A stretch of DNA of 64,000 bases from an uncultured Clostridia bacterium. Lineage in GTDB: Bacteria; Bacillota; Clostridia; Oscillospirales; Acutalibacteraceae. The stretch spans positions 186,001-250,000 of the forward strand of contig CAMCHQ010000001.1 of assembly GCA_945874765.1 (NCBI GenBank), given 5' to 3'. The translations under genes were made by a program, and so were the position numbers. This document shows, one piece after another, positions 1 to 8,741 of this stretch; positions within the stretch are counted from its first letter, which is position 1, and the number at the start of each line of letters is the position of its first letter. The notes under the pieces are model-generated. The model was not told the origin of the DNA and made no database searches. It saw nothing but the letters and a program-made list of their open reading frames with translations.

Positions 1-330
1 TTGAAGATTAGTAAGAAGAGCTGCCAAATCGCCCTGTTTTTCAATAGCCGGACCGCTTGTCACACGGAGATTAACACCCATTTCATTTGCAATAACACCC
101 GCAAGAGTAGTTTTACCGAGACCCGGAGGTCCATACAAAAGAACGTGGTCAAGTGCTTCTCCTCTTCCCCTTGCCGCCTGAATATAAACAGCAAGATTTT
201 CCTTAACCTTATCCTGACCGATATAGTCATCAAGCACTTTAGGTCTTAAAGAATTTTCTATATCGTTATCCTCGGGAGTAAAATCAGAAGTAACTATTCT
301 GCTTTCAAAATCCATTTCGGTTTCCTGCAT
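1..330 (-). CDS. ruvB: RuvB Holliday-junction branch-migration ATPase, N-terminal part
   Basis: The reverse strand encodes the first 110 residues of RuvB, cut by the window edge. After an acidic leader the protein shows the Walker A segment [14 protein letters not shown] and then the conserved stretch ending in [15 protein letters not shown]. RuvB is the hexameric AAA+ motor that drives Holliday-junction branch migration with RuvA. The ATG at 330 follows a GGAGGTAAT ribosome-binding site and lies 14 bases after the ruvA stop, so it is the last visible gene of a ruvC-ruvA-ruvB operon. Identity is near certain; the C-terminal two thirds lie outside the window. Confidence 0.96.
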   Translation of the reverse strand, partial: MQETEMDFESRIVTSDFTPEDNDIENSLRPKVLDDYIGQDKVKENLAVYIQAARGRGEALDHVLLYGPPGLGKTTLAGVIANEMGVNLRVTSGPAIEKQGDLAALLTNLQ

Positions 331-344
331 AAACGATTACCTCC

Positions 345-950
345 TTATAAATTCTTGGCAAGCTCTTTCAAGCCGTGCCTAATCATTTCATCAACTGACA
401 TTGAACTGTCAAGCGAACCGACAACCAAAGCCGCATCTGCCTGGGAATAGCCGAGAGATACAAGTGCCTCAACAGCCTCAGCGCTTGCACTGCCTGCAAC
501 ATTATTTTGCAAATTGGAAACAGTTGCCGAAGCCGCCTCGGTAGCAATCGTACCGATTTTGTCTTTAAGTTCGAGAACCACTCTTTCAGCCGTTTTTTTG
601 CCGACGCCCTGCGCCGCAGTAATCGACTTAGAGTCACCCGAAGCAATGCAAAGAGCCAACCTATCCGGAGTAAGCTCGGAAAGAATTGCAATTGCCGCCT
701 TAGGACCGATACCCGAAACAGTAATAAGAAGTTTAAATGCATCAAGCTCTGCGGTAGTGGCAAAAGCGTACAAGTCCATTGCATCCTCACGTACTGCAAG
801 ATGAGTAAAGACATTCACTTCCTTGCCGATTTCACCGACCTGCTTAGCGGTATTAAGTGAAGTAAAGCACTTAAATCCCACGCCGCCGCATTCAACAACT
901 ATAAAATTAACATCACAAACAGTAAGTTTGCCTTTTAAATTATATATCAT
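345..950 (-). CDS. ruvA: RuvA Holliday-junction DNA-binding subunit
   Basis: This 201-residue protein has the normal RuvA length and order: an N-terminal OB-fold (1-63, beginning MIYNLKGKL), two helix-hairpin-helix motifs (VSGIGPKAA at 78-86 and AQGVGKKTA near 113-121) and a C-terminal UBA-like domain III (about 153-201) that contacts RuvB. As a tetramer it binds four-way junctions and loads RuvB rings for branch migration. It starts 11 bases after the ruvC stop and precedes ruvB, the order usual in Clostridia. A long reading frame on the opposite strand inside it is a shadow. Confidence 0.97.
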   Translation of the reverse strand: MIYNLKGKLTVCDVNFIVVECGGVGFKCFTSLNTAKQVGEIGKEVNVFTHLAVREDAMDLYAFATTAELDAFKLLITVSGIGPKAAIAILSELTPDRLALCIASGDSKSITAAQGVGKKTAERVVLELKDKIGTIATEAASATVSNLQNNVAGSASAEAVEALVSLGYSQADAALVVGSLDSSMSVDEMIRHGLKELAKNL

Positions 951-961
951 AACAAATCCCT

Positions 962-1462
962 TTATTTCAGTGAATTAAGTCTACCCATCATTGAGCCGGA
1001 ACAGTGACCGTGGCAAATAGCCATAGCCAAAGCGTCAGCAGTATCATCGGGCTTAGGTATTTTCGAAAGACCGAGCATCAGCCTTGTCATTTCCTGCACC
1101 TGCTTTTTTTCAGCTCTGCCGTAACCTACAACCGCCTGCTTGACCTGAAGAGGTGTATATTCAAAAATATCAACCCCGTAATTTTGAGCCGAAAGAGTGA
1201 TAACTCCCCTCGCCTGCGCCACGTCAATAACAGTCTTAGCATTATTATTGTAGAAAAGTTTTTCCATACTCATAACCTCAGGCTTATACTTTTCAAACAG
1301 ATAACACATATCGTTATAAATCGTTTGAAGTCTAAGAGGAAAATCGGTGTGAGCCTCTGTAGTTATAGCACCGTAACCGAGCACACGAAACTTATTCATT
1401 TTATATTCAAGCACACCCCAGCCGACAATTGCGTAGCCCGGGTCAATTCCGAGAATTATCAT
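962..1462 (-). CDS. ruvC: RuvC Holliday-junction resolvase
   Basis: The 166-residue product is a full RuvC nuclease with an RNase H-like fold. The four acidic catalytic residues are visible: D7 in GIDPGYAIVGWG, E67 in MEKLFYNNN, and D140 and D143 in PDDTADALAMAICH. A dimer cuts Holliday junctions symmetrically after RuvAB branch migration. It is the first gene of the ruvCAB operon; a good sigma-A promoter lies 29-57 bases upstream of its ATG. No anomaly is visible. Confidence 0.97.
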   Translation of the reverse strand: MIILGIDPGYAIVGWGVLEYKMNKFRVLGYGAITTEAHTDFPLRLQTIYNDMCYLFEKYKPEVMSMEKLFYNNNAKTVIDVAQARGVITLSAQNYGVDIFEYTPLQVKQAVVGYGRAEKKQVQEMTRLMLGLSKIPKPDDTADALAMAICHGHCSGSMMGRLNSLK

Positions 1463-1490
1463 ATCATACTACCCCATAATAAATCAATTT

Positions 1491-1519
1491 ATTATATCAC
1501 AGTAATTATTAATAAGCAA
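1491..1519 (-). promoter_or_regulatory. Sigma-A promoter of ruvCAB
   Basis: On the reverse strand TTGCTT (1514-1519) and TATAAT (1491-1496) are separated by 17 bases, upstream of ruvC. The match is seen directly; activity is inferred. Confidence 0.7.
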
Positions 1520-1544
1520 TATATAATATATAAATTATTTATAA

Positions 1545-1577
1545 TAAAATAAAGAAAGGCAGTCAAATGACTGCCTT
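1545..1577 (-). terminator. Rho-independent terminator at the end of the ilv-leu operon
   Basis: An 11-bp perfect hairpin (AAGGCAGTCAA and its complement, 1556-1577) is followed on the reverse strand by TCTTTATTTTATT. It lies downstream of the structured element at 1590-1693 and ends transcripts coming from the flavoprotein gene. Confidence 0.75.
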
Positions 1578-1589
1578 AAATCCCTTTGA

Positions 1590-1693
1590 GTGCAACAAGT
1601 TGCACCCACCGTCTTGCCTCCCGGCTCGGTCGGTGCTTCTGCACTAAAGTGCAGAGGTCTCCACCGGAGACCCGCACCCTTTACAAGGGAGGC
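1590..1693 (-). repeat. Multi-hairpin intergenic element (palindromic repeat-like)
   Basis: The roughly 100 bases between the flavoprotein stop and the terminator are packed with nested palindromes. An outer 7-bp stem, GCCTCCC (1616-1622) with GGGAGGC (1687-1693), encloses two perfect hairpins at 1638-1655 (TCTGCACT-AA-AGTGCAGA) and 1656-1672 (GGTCTCC-ACC-GGAGACC), and a third hairpin sits at 1590-1605 (GTGCAACAAGTTGCAC). The layout, with a CTCCC...GGGAG outer stem next to a stop codon, recalls REP/MITE-like intergenic palindromes common in gut Clostridia (memory-based). It could instead be a structured 3' UTR or small RNA. Copy number cannot be judged from this window. Confidence 0.6.
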
Positions 1694-2251
1694 TTAATCG
1701 GTTTTACCTTTTAGTTGATGGACAAATTTTTGAAGCTCTGTCATATTAAAGGTATATCTGCCCATATCGGTATTAGGGATATAATACCTTGAACAAACCT
1801 CACTGCCGAGCGGTGCAAACGACTGTTTAAGCGCATTATACATATAATCTGCCGACTGCCTTGCATTTGAGCCGCTTGCAATAACAACGCCTACCCTTTT
1901 AGGCTTCTTAATCGGCGGATTAGAGCCACGTTTATATCTGGCGTTATAGTAACGCTGGAAGCGGTCCAAAATTGCCTTAATCGGAGCAGGAAAGAAATTG
2001 TTATAAACGGGAGTAAAGAACGCTATGTAATCGGCGTCCTCAAAATCCTCAAAAAATATATCCAAATCCTTATTTGAGCACCCCTCGTGATACTCACACC
2101 ATTTACAATCGGTGCAAGGAGACGGAGCGAGTTTGTAACTGTCATAAAGCTTAATTTTGCAATCAAGAAAGTATTTACGAACCTGATTAATAAGTTCCTG
2201 ACATATACCGTCCTGACGTGGAGAGCCCATAATTATCAATAGTTTTTTCAT
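1694..2251 (-). CDS. Iron-sulfur flavoprotein / NADPH-dependent FMN reductase family
   Basis: This 185-residue flavodoxin-fold protein starts with the phosphate-binding loop IMGSPRQDG (residues 7-15). It carries a compact cysteine motif C46-X2-C49-X2-C52-X5-C58, the spacing of archaeal-type iron-sulfur flavoproteins that bind one [4Fe-4S] cluster beside FMN. A second flavin-binding segment, FFTPVYNNFFPAPIKAILDR, lies near 78-97. It probably passes electrons between an unknown donor and acceptor in the cytoplasm. Its ATG overlaps the stop of the preceding gene by one base (TAATG), so it is translationally coupled to the end of the ilv-leu operon. The substrate is unknown. Confidence 0.85.
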   Translation of the reverse strand: MKKLLIIMGSPRQDGICQELINQVRKYFLDCKIKLYDSYKLAPSPCTDCKWCEYHEGCSNKDLDIFFEDFEDADYIAFFTPVYNNFFPAPIKAILDRFQRYYNARYKRGSNPPIKKPKRVGVVIASGSNARQSADYMYNALKQSFAPLGSEVCSRYYIPNTDMGRYTFNMTELQKFVHQLKGKTD

Positions 2252-2640
2252 TATTTTTCCACTGAGTATTCAACAGAGTTAGCCTTACACCACTCTTCGG
2301 CTTTTTCAAGAACGAATTTATTTTCAAACTCGTCAAAGCCTTCACTGATGGAAGAATAAGCATTAAAATATTTCCAAAAAGTGTCAATATATTCATTGCC
2401 TGAAAGTTTTTCCAAAACAGCGCTGACTTTTTTATTATCAAGAAATTTGATATAAGCTCTGATAACTTCTTCGTTTGAAATTGTCAAAAAAGGAATAAAG
2501 CCGTTAGTCATTAAATCCTCGGTATCGTCACATTCAAGTTCAACACTCGAATGAACCTGAGAGTCAACTCTTGAATACCAATATTCACCACTGCCGCCCC
2601 AAACATAGCGCAGTGTCTTTTCATCAAGTAATAGTTTCAT
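2251..2640 (-). CDS. Uncharacterised 129-residue protein, distantly UPF0158-like
   Basis: I do not recognise this gene with confidence. It encodes an acidic soluble protein rich in aromatic residues (WGGSGEYWYSR near the start, FWKYFNAYSS near 90). The layout of a short N-terminal strand region, an FIPFLTISNEEVIRAYIKFLD helix and a final tryptophan-containing helix ending in an N-x-[IV]-E segment is reminiscent of UPF0158 proteins, but this is a weak resemblance. The ATG at 2640 follows GAGGT by seven bases; a TTG three bases earlier is an alternative. It sits 57 bases after leuD and overlaps the flavoprotein start by one base, so it is co-transcribed with amino-acid biosynthesis genes. Confidence 0.6.
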   Translation of the reverse strand: MKLLLDEKTLRYVWGGSGEYWYSRVDSQVHSSVELECDDTEDLMTNGFIPFLTISNEEVIRAYIKFLDNKKVSAVLEKLSGNEYIDTFWKYFNAYSSISEGFDEFENKFVLEKAEEWCKANSVEYSVEK

Positions 2641-2697
2641 CAAAAATACCTCGTTAAAACTGTTATATAAATATTATATGCTAAAAAACAGTTAAAA

Positions 2698-3180
2698 CTA
2701 CTTTTCAATAGAGTTCATCAAGCCGCCGTTTTTAATAATATTTTGAATAAACGGTGGGAAAGGCTGAGCCTTATAGGTTTTACCTGTTGTGCAATTAGTG
2801 ATTACACCGCTGTCAAAATCAACCTCAACCTCGTCGCCTTCCTTGATATCCTTTGCCGCCTCGTCACATTCAAGAATGGCAAGACCGATATTAATTGCAT
2901 TTCTGTAAAAAATACGTGCAAAAGTAGAAGCAATTACGCAGGAAATACCCGAAGCCTTAATAGCTATAGGTGCGTGCTCTCTTGAAGAACCGCAGCCGAA
3001 GTTAGCCTCGGCAACCATAATATCGCCCGGTTTTACCTTATTTACAAAATCAGCGTCAATATCTTCCATACAGTGCGAAGCAAGCCAAGCCTCATCACTC
3101 TTATTAAGATAACGTGCAGGAATGATAACATCGGTATCAACATTATCACCGAATTTATGTACTGTACCCTTTGCTTTCAT
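2698..3180 (-). CDS. leuD: 3-isopropylmalate dehydratase small subunit
   Basis: The 160-residue protein is the swivel-domain subunit of isopropylmalate isomerase, which converts 2-isopropylmalate to 3-isopropylmalate in leucine synthesis. Family marks are [14 protein letters not shown] (12-25), the loop [14 protein letters not shown] around 60-73 that recognises substrate, and the [14 protein letters not shown] segment. The short length is that of the bacterial-archaeal LeuD type found in Clostridia. It begins 11 bases after the leuC stop, and the two subunits form a heterodimer. The end of the reading frame lacks any extension. Confidence 0.96.
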   Translation of the reverse strand: MKAKGTVHKFGDNVDTDVIIPARYLNKSDEAWLASHCMEDIDADFVNKVKPGDIMVAEANFGCGSSREHAPIAIKASGISCVIASTFARIFYRNAINIGLAILECDEAAKDIKEGDEVEVDFDSGVITNCTTGKTYKAQPFPPFIQNIIKNGGLMNSIEK

Positions 3181-3191
3181 ATTCCTACCTC

Positions 3192-4451
3192 CTATATTTC
3201 TCTCGGGTCTGCAATGTAGCCCTTAATGGCAGAAGCCGCAGCTACAGCAGGAGACGCAAGATATATTTTAGAATCAACATGACCCATTCTGCCGACAAAG
3301 TTACGGTTTGAAGTAGAAACGGCAACTTCATTAGCAGCCAAAATGCCCATATGACCGCCAAGGCAAGGACCGCAAGTCGGAGTTGAAACAATAGCACCTG
3401 CTTCAATAAAAGCTTCGGCAATGCCTTCTTTTATACACTGAAGATAAACATTTTGAGTTGCCGGAATAACGATACAACGAACACCGTCTGCAATCTTCTT
3501 ACCCTTAATGATAGAAGCGGCGGTACGCATATCCTCAATTCTGCCGTTAGTGCAGGAACCGATAACAACCTGGTCGATTTTGATATCTGCAAGTTTGTCA
3601 ACAGTCTTAGTATTTTCAGGAAGATGAGGGCAAGCTACGGTAGGAGCAAGTTTAGAAAGGTCAATAGTAACCACGCTGTCATACTCTGCGTCCTCGTCAG
3701 CCTCGTAAACTTCATAAGGACGTTCACTTCTTCCCTTGACATATTCAAGAGTTATATCGTCAACAGGGAAAATTCCGTTCTTAGCGCCGCATTCAATAGC
3801 CATATTTGAAATGCAAAGACGGTCATCCATAGAAAGTTCCTTAATTCCGTCTCCTGTAAACTCAAGTGACTTATAAAGAGCACCGTCAACACCGATTTCA
3901 CCGATAAGATGAAGAACAACGTCCTTACCGCTGATGAAAGGCGCTTTTTTGCCTGTAATTACGACCTTAATTGCAGACGGAACTTTAAACCAAGCCTTAC
4001 CTGTAACCATACCTGCTGCCATATCGGTTGAGCCGACGCCTGTTGAAAAAGCACCGAGAGCGCCGTATGTGCAAGTATGAGAGTCGGCACCGATAATACA
4101 ATCGCCGCAGGTAACAACACCCTGTTCAGGCAAAAGTGCGTGCTCGATACCCATTTTTCCTACGTCATAATAATGTGTAATATCATACTTTTTGGCAAAT
4201 TCCCTAACCTGCTTACAGTTTTGAGCAGATTGAATATCCTTATTAGGAGTAAAATGGTCCATAACAAGAGAAATTTTAGTTCTGTCAAAAACAGAGTTTT
4301 TACCAAATTTGGTCATTTCATTAATTGCAACAGGAGAAGTAACGTCGTTACCAAGTACCATATCAAGCTTAGCTTCAATAAGCTGACCTGCTACAACGCT
4401 GTCAAGACCTGCGTGCTTAGCCAAGATTTTTTGAGTCATTGTCATACTCAT
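3192..4451 (-). CDS. leuC: 3-isopropylmalate dehydratase large subunit
   Basis: This 419-residue aconitase-family protein binds the catalytic [4Fe-4S] cluster of isopropylmalate isomerase. The three ligand cysteines are visible: C300 in GSCTNGR, and C360 and C363 in CGPCLGGH. The start at 4451 is chosen because GGGTGA lies about eight bases upstream; an in-frame extension of ten residues to 4481 has no ribosome-binding site and overlaps the leader. It lies between ilvN and leuD in a branched-chain amino-acid operon and partners LeuD. Homoaconitase is an alternative specificity, but the ilv neighbours favour leucine synthesis. Confidence 0.96.
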   Translation of the reverse strand: MSMTMTQKILAKHAGLDSVVAGQLIEAKLDMVLGNDVTSPVAINEMTKFGKNSVFDRTKISLVMDHFTPNKDIQSAQNCKQVREFAKKYDITHYYDVGKMGIEHALLPEQGVVTCGDCIIGADSHTCTYGALGAFSTGVGSTDMAAGMVTGKAWFKVPSAIKVVITGKKAPFISGKDVVLHLIGEIGVDGALYKSLEFTGDGIKELSMDDRLCISNMAIECGAKNGIFPVDDITLEYVKGRSERPYEVYEADEDAEYDSVVTIDLSKLAPTVACPHLPENTKTVDKLADIKIDQVVIGSCTNGRIEDMRTAASIIKGKKIADGVRCIVIPATQNVYLQCIKEGIAEAFIEAGAIVSTPTCGPCLGGHMGILAANEVAVSTSNRNFVGRMGHVDSKIYLASPAVAAASAIKGYIADPREI

Positions 4452-4508
4452 AGCTATCACCCTTTTCGTTAATATATTCAAACAACATAATGTATATAAT
4501 AATTAAAA

Positions 4509-5018
4509 TTATATATCATCTGTAAATGAGCCTTCACCTCGTTCAAGAGAGGTAATACCTGTACGTGCAAGCTCAACAATAGTAAATTCATTTTCAAGTT
4601 CTTCGACAAACATATCTATAGTGCTGCCGAGACCTGTAAATTCAAATGTAATGGTAGTCATTGAAACGTCAAGAACACGAGCACCCCAACGAGCGTTAAA
4701 AGCAAGAAGCGCATTTTTCTGCTCAATACCCTGAGCGTGAACCTTAACGAGTAAAAGTTCGGATGAAACAGAGCTGTCAGGCTTAAGCTCGGAAACCTTT
4801 TTAACAATTTCAAGCTTTAAAAGCTGAGCCTTAATCTGTCTGACATTTTCAGGCTCGGTTTCGGTTTCAATAGTCATACGGGAAAACTTTTCATCTTCTG
4901 TTTCACTTACGGTAAGAGATGAAATGTTATAACTTCTTCTTGAGAAAAGGCTGGCAACTCTTTGAAGTACGCCGCTTTCGTTATCAACAAGAACTGACAA
5001 TACTAATTTTTCTTTCAT
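4509..5018 (-). CDS. ilvN: Acetolactate synthase regulatory (small) subunit
   Basis: The 169-residue protein has an N-terminal ACT domain (about 4-78: LSVLVDNESGVLQRVASLFSR with the N-terminal NISSLTVSETED segment) and the C-terminal IlvH/IlvN domain (about 85-160). It activates the IlvB catalytic subunit and gives feedback inhibition by valine. It starts 14 bases after ilvB. The symbol ilvH is used for the same protein in other species; length near 160-170 fits both. Confidence 0.95.
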   Translation of the reverse strand: MKEKLVLSVLVDNESGVLQRVASLFSRRSYNISSLTVSETEDEKFSRMTIETETEPENVRQIKAQLLKLEIVKKVSELKPDSSVSSELLLVKVHAQGIEQKNALLAFNARWGARVLDVSMTTITFEFTGLGSTIDMFVEELENEFTIVELARTGITSLERGEGSFTDDI

Positions 5019-5032
5019 TGTTAGCTGCCTCC

Positions 5033-6697
5033 TTAATTAAATTTTTCAATAATATCCGTATGAGCTCCTCCCGGAGGAATCATAGGAAGTACGTTGGAAT
5101 CAGGGCTGATTCTGCAATCAACCAAAACAGGACCGTTATATTCAAGCGCTTCTTTAAGAACAGCGTCAATATCGTCATTTGTGCTGATACGAAGTGCCTT
5201 AACGCCGAATCCCTCTGCAACCTTAACAAAATCAGTTGCTCTGTGCGGGTCTGTATCGGCAAAACGGTTTTCATAGAAAAGTTTTTGCCACTGACGAACC
5301 ATACCCAAAACGGTATTATTCATAATAAACATTTTAACAGGGATATTATATGAACACATAGTAGCAAGCTCTGAAAGGTTCATATGGAAGCCGCCGTCAC
5401 CGGCAAACATAACCACTGTTTTATCGAGGCAACCCATTTGACCGCCCATTGCAGCGCCCATTGAATAACCCATAGTACCGAGACCGCCTGAAGAAAGAAG
5501 TGTTCTCGGATACTTGAATTTATAAAACTGTGCAGCCCAAAGCTGATGCTGACCTACGTCTGTTACAACGATAGTGTCATCAGGTGTTGCGGCGTCGATT
5601 TTTTCGATAAGAGTTTGCGGATTAACATAATCGCCGATTTGAAGCTGCTTGAAAGGACGGCGGAATGTTTCAATTTCATTTCTCCACTCGCTGTGGTCAA
5701 GCTGCTCAATCTCTCTTGTAAGGATAGGAAGAACTTCTGCAAGGTCACCACGAAGATGATAATTCGAAACAATATTCTTATCCATTTCAGCAGAGTCGAT
5801 ATCAATATGTAAAATCTCCGCATTAGGTGCAAATTTCTTTCTGTTACCTGCTACACGGTCGGAGAAACGGGCACCGCAGGTAATAAGTACATCGCAATCG
5901 TGAGCCGCTTTGTTACATTCATAGTGACCGTGCATACCGATAAGACCGAGATGAAGCGGATTATCATAAGGGAATGCGCCGAGACCCATAAGGCTTGATG
6001 CAACAGGTGCGTCAATCTTCTCTGCAAATGTAACTAAATCTTCGCCTACATTTGAAAGGATTGCGCCGCCTCCGACATAAATAAGAGGCTTTTTAGCACT
6101 TCTGATAAGTTCAACCGCTCTTTCAATCGCACTCTTTTTAGGTGCTTTTGCCTTTTCCGGCTCAACCTTAGGCATAGGTGTATATTCACATTCTGCCGCA
6201 GTAATATCCTTAGGGATATCAATAAGAACAGGACCTTTTCTTCCGCTTTGAGCAATAGAAAATGCACGGCGGATAGTATCTGCAAGTTCCTCTACATTCT
6301 TAATTTGGAAGTTATGCTTAGTAATAGGCATAGTGATACCGCAGATATCAACTTCCTGGAATGAATCTCTGCCAAGACCCGAGGTTGCATAGTTACAAGT
6401 AATGGCAACGATAGGAACGGAATCCATATATGCAGTTGCAATACCTGTTACAAGGTTTGTAGCGCCGGGGCCTGATGTTGCAAAGCAAACACCCACCTTA
6501 CCGGTAGCCCTTGCATAACCGTCAGCAGCATGAGAAGCACCCTGCTCGTGAGCGGTCAGGATATGCTTAAATGTGTCACCGTATTTATATAATTCATCGA
6601 AAATGTTGAGAATCGTTCCGCCGGGGTAACCGAAAATAGTATCTACGCCCTGTTCTTTTAAAACTTCAAGAACGATTTGGGAGCCGTTAAGCTTCAT
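5033..6697 (-). CDS. ilvB: Acetolactate synthase catalytic (large) subunit
   Basis: The 554-residue thiamine-diphosphate enzyme condenses two pyruvates to acetolactate, or pyruvate with 2-oxobutyrate, the first common step for valine, leucine and isoleucine. The catalytic glutamate is E51 in TAHEQGASHAADGYARATGK. The TPP-binding motif GDGGFHMNLSEL...IMNN lies in the last third, and the C-terminal PGGAHTDII is typical. The ATG at 6697 follows AAAGGAGAGAGGG; an in-frame extension to 6730 lacks a ribosome-binding site. It is the first gene of ilvB-ilvN-leuC-leuD. The 5' leader is only about 50 bases, so no T-box or attenuator fits between promoter and start. Confidence 0.96.
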   Translation of the reverse strand: MKLNGSQIVLEVLKEQGVDTIFGYPGGTILNIFDELYKYGDTFKHILTAHEQGASHAADGYARATGKVGVCFATSGPGATNLVTGIATAYMDSVPIVAITCNYATSGLGRDSFQEVDICGITMPITKHNFQIKNVEELADTIRRAFSIAQSGRKGPVLIDIPKDITAAECEYTPMPKVEPEKAKAPKKSAIERAVELIRSAKKPLIYVGGGAILSNVGEDLVTFAEKIDAPVASSLMGLGAFPYDNPLHLGLIGMHGHYECNKAAHDCDVLITCGARFSDRVAGNRKKFAPNAEILHIDIDSAEMDKNIVSNYHLRGDLAEVLPILTREIEQLDHSEWRNEIETFRRPFKQLQIGDYVNPQTLIEKIDAATPDDTIVVTDVGQHQLWAAQFYKFKYPRTLLSSGGLGTMGYSMGAAMGGQMGCLDKTVVMFAGDGGFHMNLSELATMCSYNIPVKMFIMNNTVLGMVRQWQKLFYENRFADTDPHRATDFVKVAEGFGVKALRISTNDDIDAVLKEALEYNGPVLVDCRISPDSNVLPMIPPGGAHTDIIEKFN

Positions 6698-6749
6698 ATT
6701 CCCTCTCTCCTTTTGCAAAAAAATAGTCATATAAAAAAATATTAAAGAT

Positions 6750-6778
6750 ATAATATATTATTTGGCTAATAAAGTCAA
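6750..6778 (-). promoter_or_regulatory. Sigma-A promoter of the ilvB-leuD operon
   Basis: Reverse-strand TTGACT (6773-6778), a 17-base spacer and TATTAT (6750-6755) lie about 50 bases upstream of ilvB. The boxes and spacing match consensus well. It is divergent from the ychF promoter 24 bases away. Confidence 0.8.
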
Positions 6779-6802
6779 GAAATAAAATCATATAATTTAC
6801 AC

Positions 6803-6831
6803 TTGTAAAAAGAATATTTTTGTTATATACT
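6803..6831 (+). promoter_or_regulatory. Sigma-A promoter of ychF
   Basis: TTGTAA (6803-6808), a 17-base spacer and TATACT (6826-6831) precede the ychF ATG by 44 bases. It lies back to back with the ilvB promoter. Confidence 0.75.
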
Positions 6832-6875
6832 TGATAAGAATTAATTTAACACACCAAAACCAAAGGAGAATATAT

Positions 6876-7970
6876 ATGAAGCTCGGTATTGTCGGCTTGC
6901 CAAACGTAGGCAAGAGCACATTATTTAATGCAATCACTAATGCAGGCGCTCAAAGTGCCAACTATCCGTTTTGCACAATTGAACCTAATGTTGGTATGGT
7001 AAGCGTACCTGACGAAAGGCTTGACAAGCTTGCCGAAATGTATCACCCGGACAAGTTTACTCCTGCAACTATTGAATTTGTCGATATCGCAGGTCTTGTT
7101 AAAGGTGCGTCACAAGGCGAAGGTCTCGGTAACAAATTTTTATCGCATATCAGAGAGGTTGACGCAATCATTCACGTAGTACGTTGCTTTGAAAACGACG
7201 ATATTACTCACGTTGACGGAAGCGTTGACCCGGCAAGAGATATTGACACAATCAATCTTGAACTTGTCCTTTCCGACCTTGACATTCTCACAAGAAGAAT
7301 CGATTCAAGAAAGAAAGCAATGAAAGGCGATAAAAAACTTGCGGGGGAAGTTGAATTTCTTGAAAGACTTGCAAGCGAAATGGAGAAAGGCAAAACTGCA
7401 AGAAGCGTTGAAATAAGCGAAGAAGAGCAAGAATATTTAAAAGACGTTTCCCTCTTAACAATCAAGCCTGTAATTTATGCCTGCAATATGGGCGAAAACG
7501 ATTTCATTGACGGAATCGAAAACAACAAGTATTACAAGGCTGTTGAAGAAATTGCAAAGGCAGAGGGTGCCGAAACACTTCCTATCTGTGCGGAAATGGA
7601 AGCGGAAATTGCACAGCTTGACGAAGACGAAAAGGCAATGTTCCTTGCAGATATGGGGCTTGAAAAAAGCGGTCTTGACAGACTTATCAAAAAGAGTTAT
7701 TCGCTTTTAGGCTTAATTTCATATCTTACAGCAGGAAAGCCGGAAGTCAGAGCTTGGACAATCAAGAAAGGCACGAAAGCTCCCCAGGCGGCTGGTAAAA
7801 TTCACACCGACTTTGAACGTGGATTTATCAGAGCCGAGGTTGTATCATTTGACGATTTAATGGCTTGCGGAAGTATGGCGGCTGCTAAGGAAAAAGGTCT
7901 TGTAAGAAGTGAGGGCAAAGATTACGTTATGAAAGACGGAGATATCGTTCTTTTCCGCTTTAACGTTTAA
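6876..7970 (+). CDS. ychF: Redox-regulated Obg-family ATPase YchF
   Basis: The 365-residue protein is a full-length YchF/Ola1 P-loop NTPase. The P-loop GLPNVGKST spans residues 7-15, the G3 segment is [10 protein letters not shown], and the G4 position reads NMGE rather than NKxD, which in this family goes with ATP preference. A coiled coil follows the G2-G3 region and a TGS domain forms the C-terminus ending in DIVLFRFNV. It associates with ribosomes and acts in stress responses in other bacteria. The ATG at 6876 follows AAAGGAGAA; an upstream in-frame start lies inside the promoter and is rejected. It is monocistronic, with its own terminator. Confidence 0.96.
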   Translation: MKLGIVGLPNVGKSTLFNAITNAGAQSANYPFCTIEPNVGMVSVPDERLDKLAEMYHPDKFTPATIEFVDIAGLVKGASQGEGLGNKFLSHIREVDAIIHVVRCFENDDITHVDGSVDPARDIDTINLELVLSDLDILTRRIDSRKKAMKGDKKLAGEVEFLERLASEMEKGKTARSVEISEEEQEYLKDVSLLTIKPVIYACNMGENDFIDGIENNKYYKAVEEIAKAEGAETLPICAEMEAEIAQLDEDEKAMFLADMGLEKSGLDRLIKKSYSLLGLISYLTAGKPEVRAWTIKKGTKAPQAAGKIHTDFERGFIRAEVVSFDDLMACGSMAAAKEKGLVRSEGKDYVMKDGDIVLFRFNV

Positions 7971-7986
7971 TTTATTCAAATATTTA

Positions 7987-8030
7987 ATGCTCGATTTTTG
8001 TCAAACAAAGCAAAATTCGGGCATTTTTTA
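7987..8030 (+). terminator. Terminator of ychF
   Basis: An imperfect hairpin (ATGCTCGATTTTTG paired with CAAAATTCGGGCAT) is followed by TTTTTT, 17 bases after the ychF stop. Confidence 0.75.
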
Positions 8031-8082
8031 TAATATTTAGTCGATTTGTTTAAAAGTTTTCAAGAATTATTTGCATTTTTTG

Positions 8083-8111
8083 TTGACTATTTTCAAATAA
8101 TTTGTTATTAT
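8083..8111 (+). promoter_or_regulatory. Sigma-A promoter of the sigma-H-like gene
   Basis: TTGACT (8083-8088), a 17-base spacer and TATTAT (8106-8111) have the same boxes and spacing as the ilvB promoter and precede the ATG by 23 bases. Confidence 0.75.
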
Positions 8112-8134
8112 TTTATCTAAGGTGGGAGAGAACT

Positions 8135-8728
8135 ATGTCAGAACCCGGCAAAAATAATATAAATGACACAATTCTTTCAAGTGCGCAATCAGGCGAAAGT
8201 AAGCAGACAGAGGCTTTAATAAAGCAGTATCGAAGCGTTGTTGAGGCTATTGCAGGAAAGTACACCAACTCTCCTTTTGAATATGAGGATATCATTCAGG
8301 AGGGTATGATAGGACTTTTAGCGGCAATAAAAACCTTTAATGACAGCAAAGGCGCTCAGTTTAAAACCTATGCTCAAACCTGTATCAATAATTCCATTCA
8401 AACGGCACTTAGGAAGTTTAATCGGCAAAAGGATATTCCTATAGGTGCAGTTATAGAATACGCTGAGGAAGAAATTCCCGAAGAAAACGGAGTTATAAGT
8501 GCAGAGGATTATTACATCGCCGGCGAAAGTGTTTCAATGTTGGCAAATACCCTTAAAGAAAATCTTTCTGAATATGAAAACGAAGTCTTGAGGTTACATA
8601 TTGTCGGTTGCAACTACAGTGAAATAGCGAAAAGATTAAGCAAAACACCTAAATCGGTAGACAATGCACTTCAACGAATCAAGAAGAAATTATCAGCCGT
8701 AAATTTTAAAACCGACAAATATAATTAA
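8135..8728 (+). CDS. RNA polymerase sigma-70 family factor, sigma-H-like
   Basis: The 197-residue protein has sigma region 2 (about 45-105, with YEDIIQEGMIGLLAAIKTF and FKTYAQTCINNSIQTALRKF) and region 4 (about 148-190, ending SVDNALQRIKKKLS). The region 4 ending closely resembles Bacillus SigH (KSIDNALQRVKRKL), and the RQKDIP linker after region 2 is also SigH-like. It may therefore direct early sporulation or competence genes, but ECF-like paralogues in Clostridia share this form, so I give no symbol. The ATG at 8135 follows GGTGGGAG; an in-frame start at 8102 lies within the -10 region and is rejected. A zinc-ribbon gene follows 13 bases downstream. Confidence 0.85.
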   Translation: MSEPGKNNINDTILSSAQSGESKQTEALIKQYRSVVEAIAGKYTNSPFEYEDIIQEGMIGLLAAIKTFNDSKGAQFKTYAQTCINNSIQTALRKFNRQKDIPIGAVIEYAEEEIPEENGVISAEDYYIAGESVSMLANTLKENLSEYENEVLRLHIVGCNYSEIAKRLSKTPKSVDNALQRIKKKLSAVNFKTDKYN

Positions 8729-8741
8729 GAGGTGTAAGAAA

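Noticed and set aside
1-249. Plus-strand frame at the left edge
   Set aside because: It is antisense to the conserved ruvB coding region and has no family resemblance.
6698-6749. T-box or attenuator leader before ilvB
   Set aside because: The promoter leaves a leader of only about 45-50 bases, too short for a T-box, with no strong hairpin visible.
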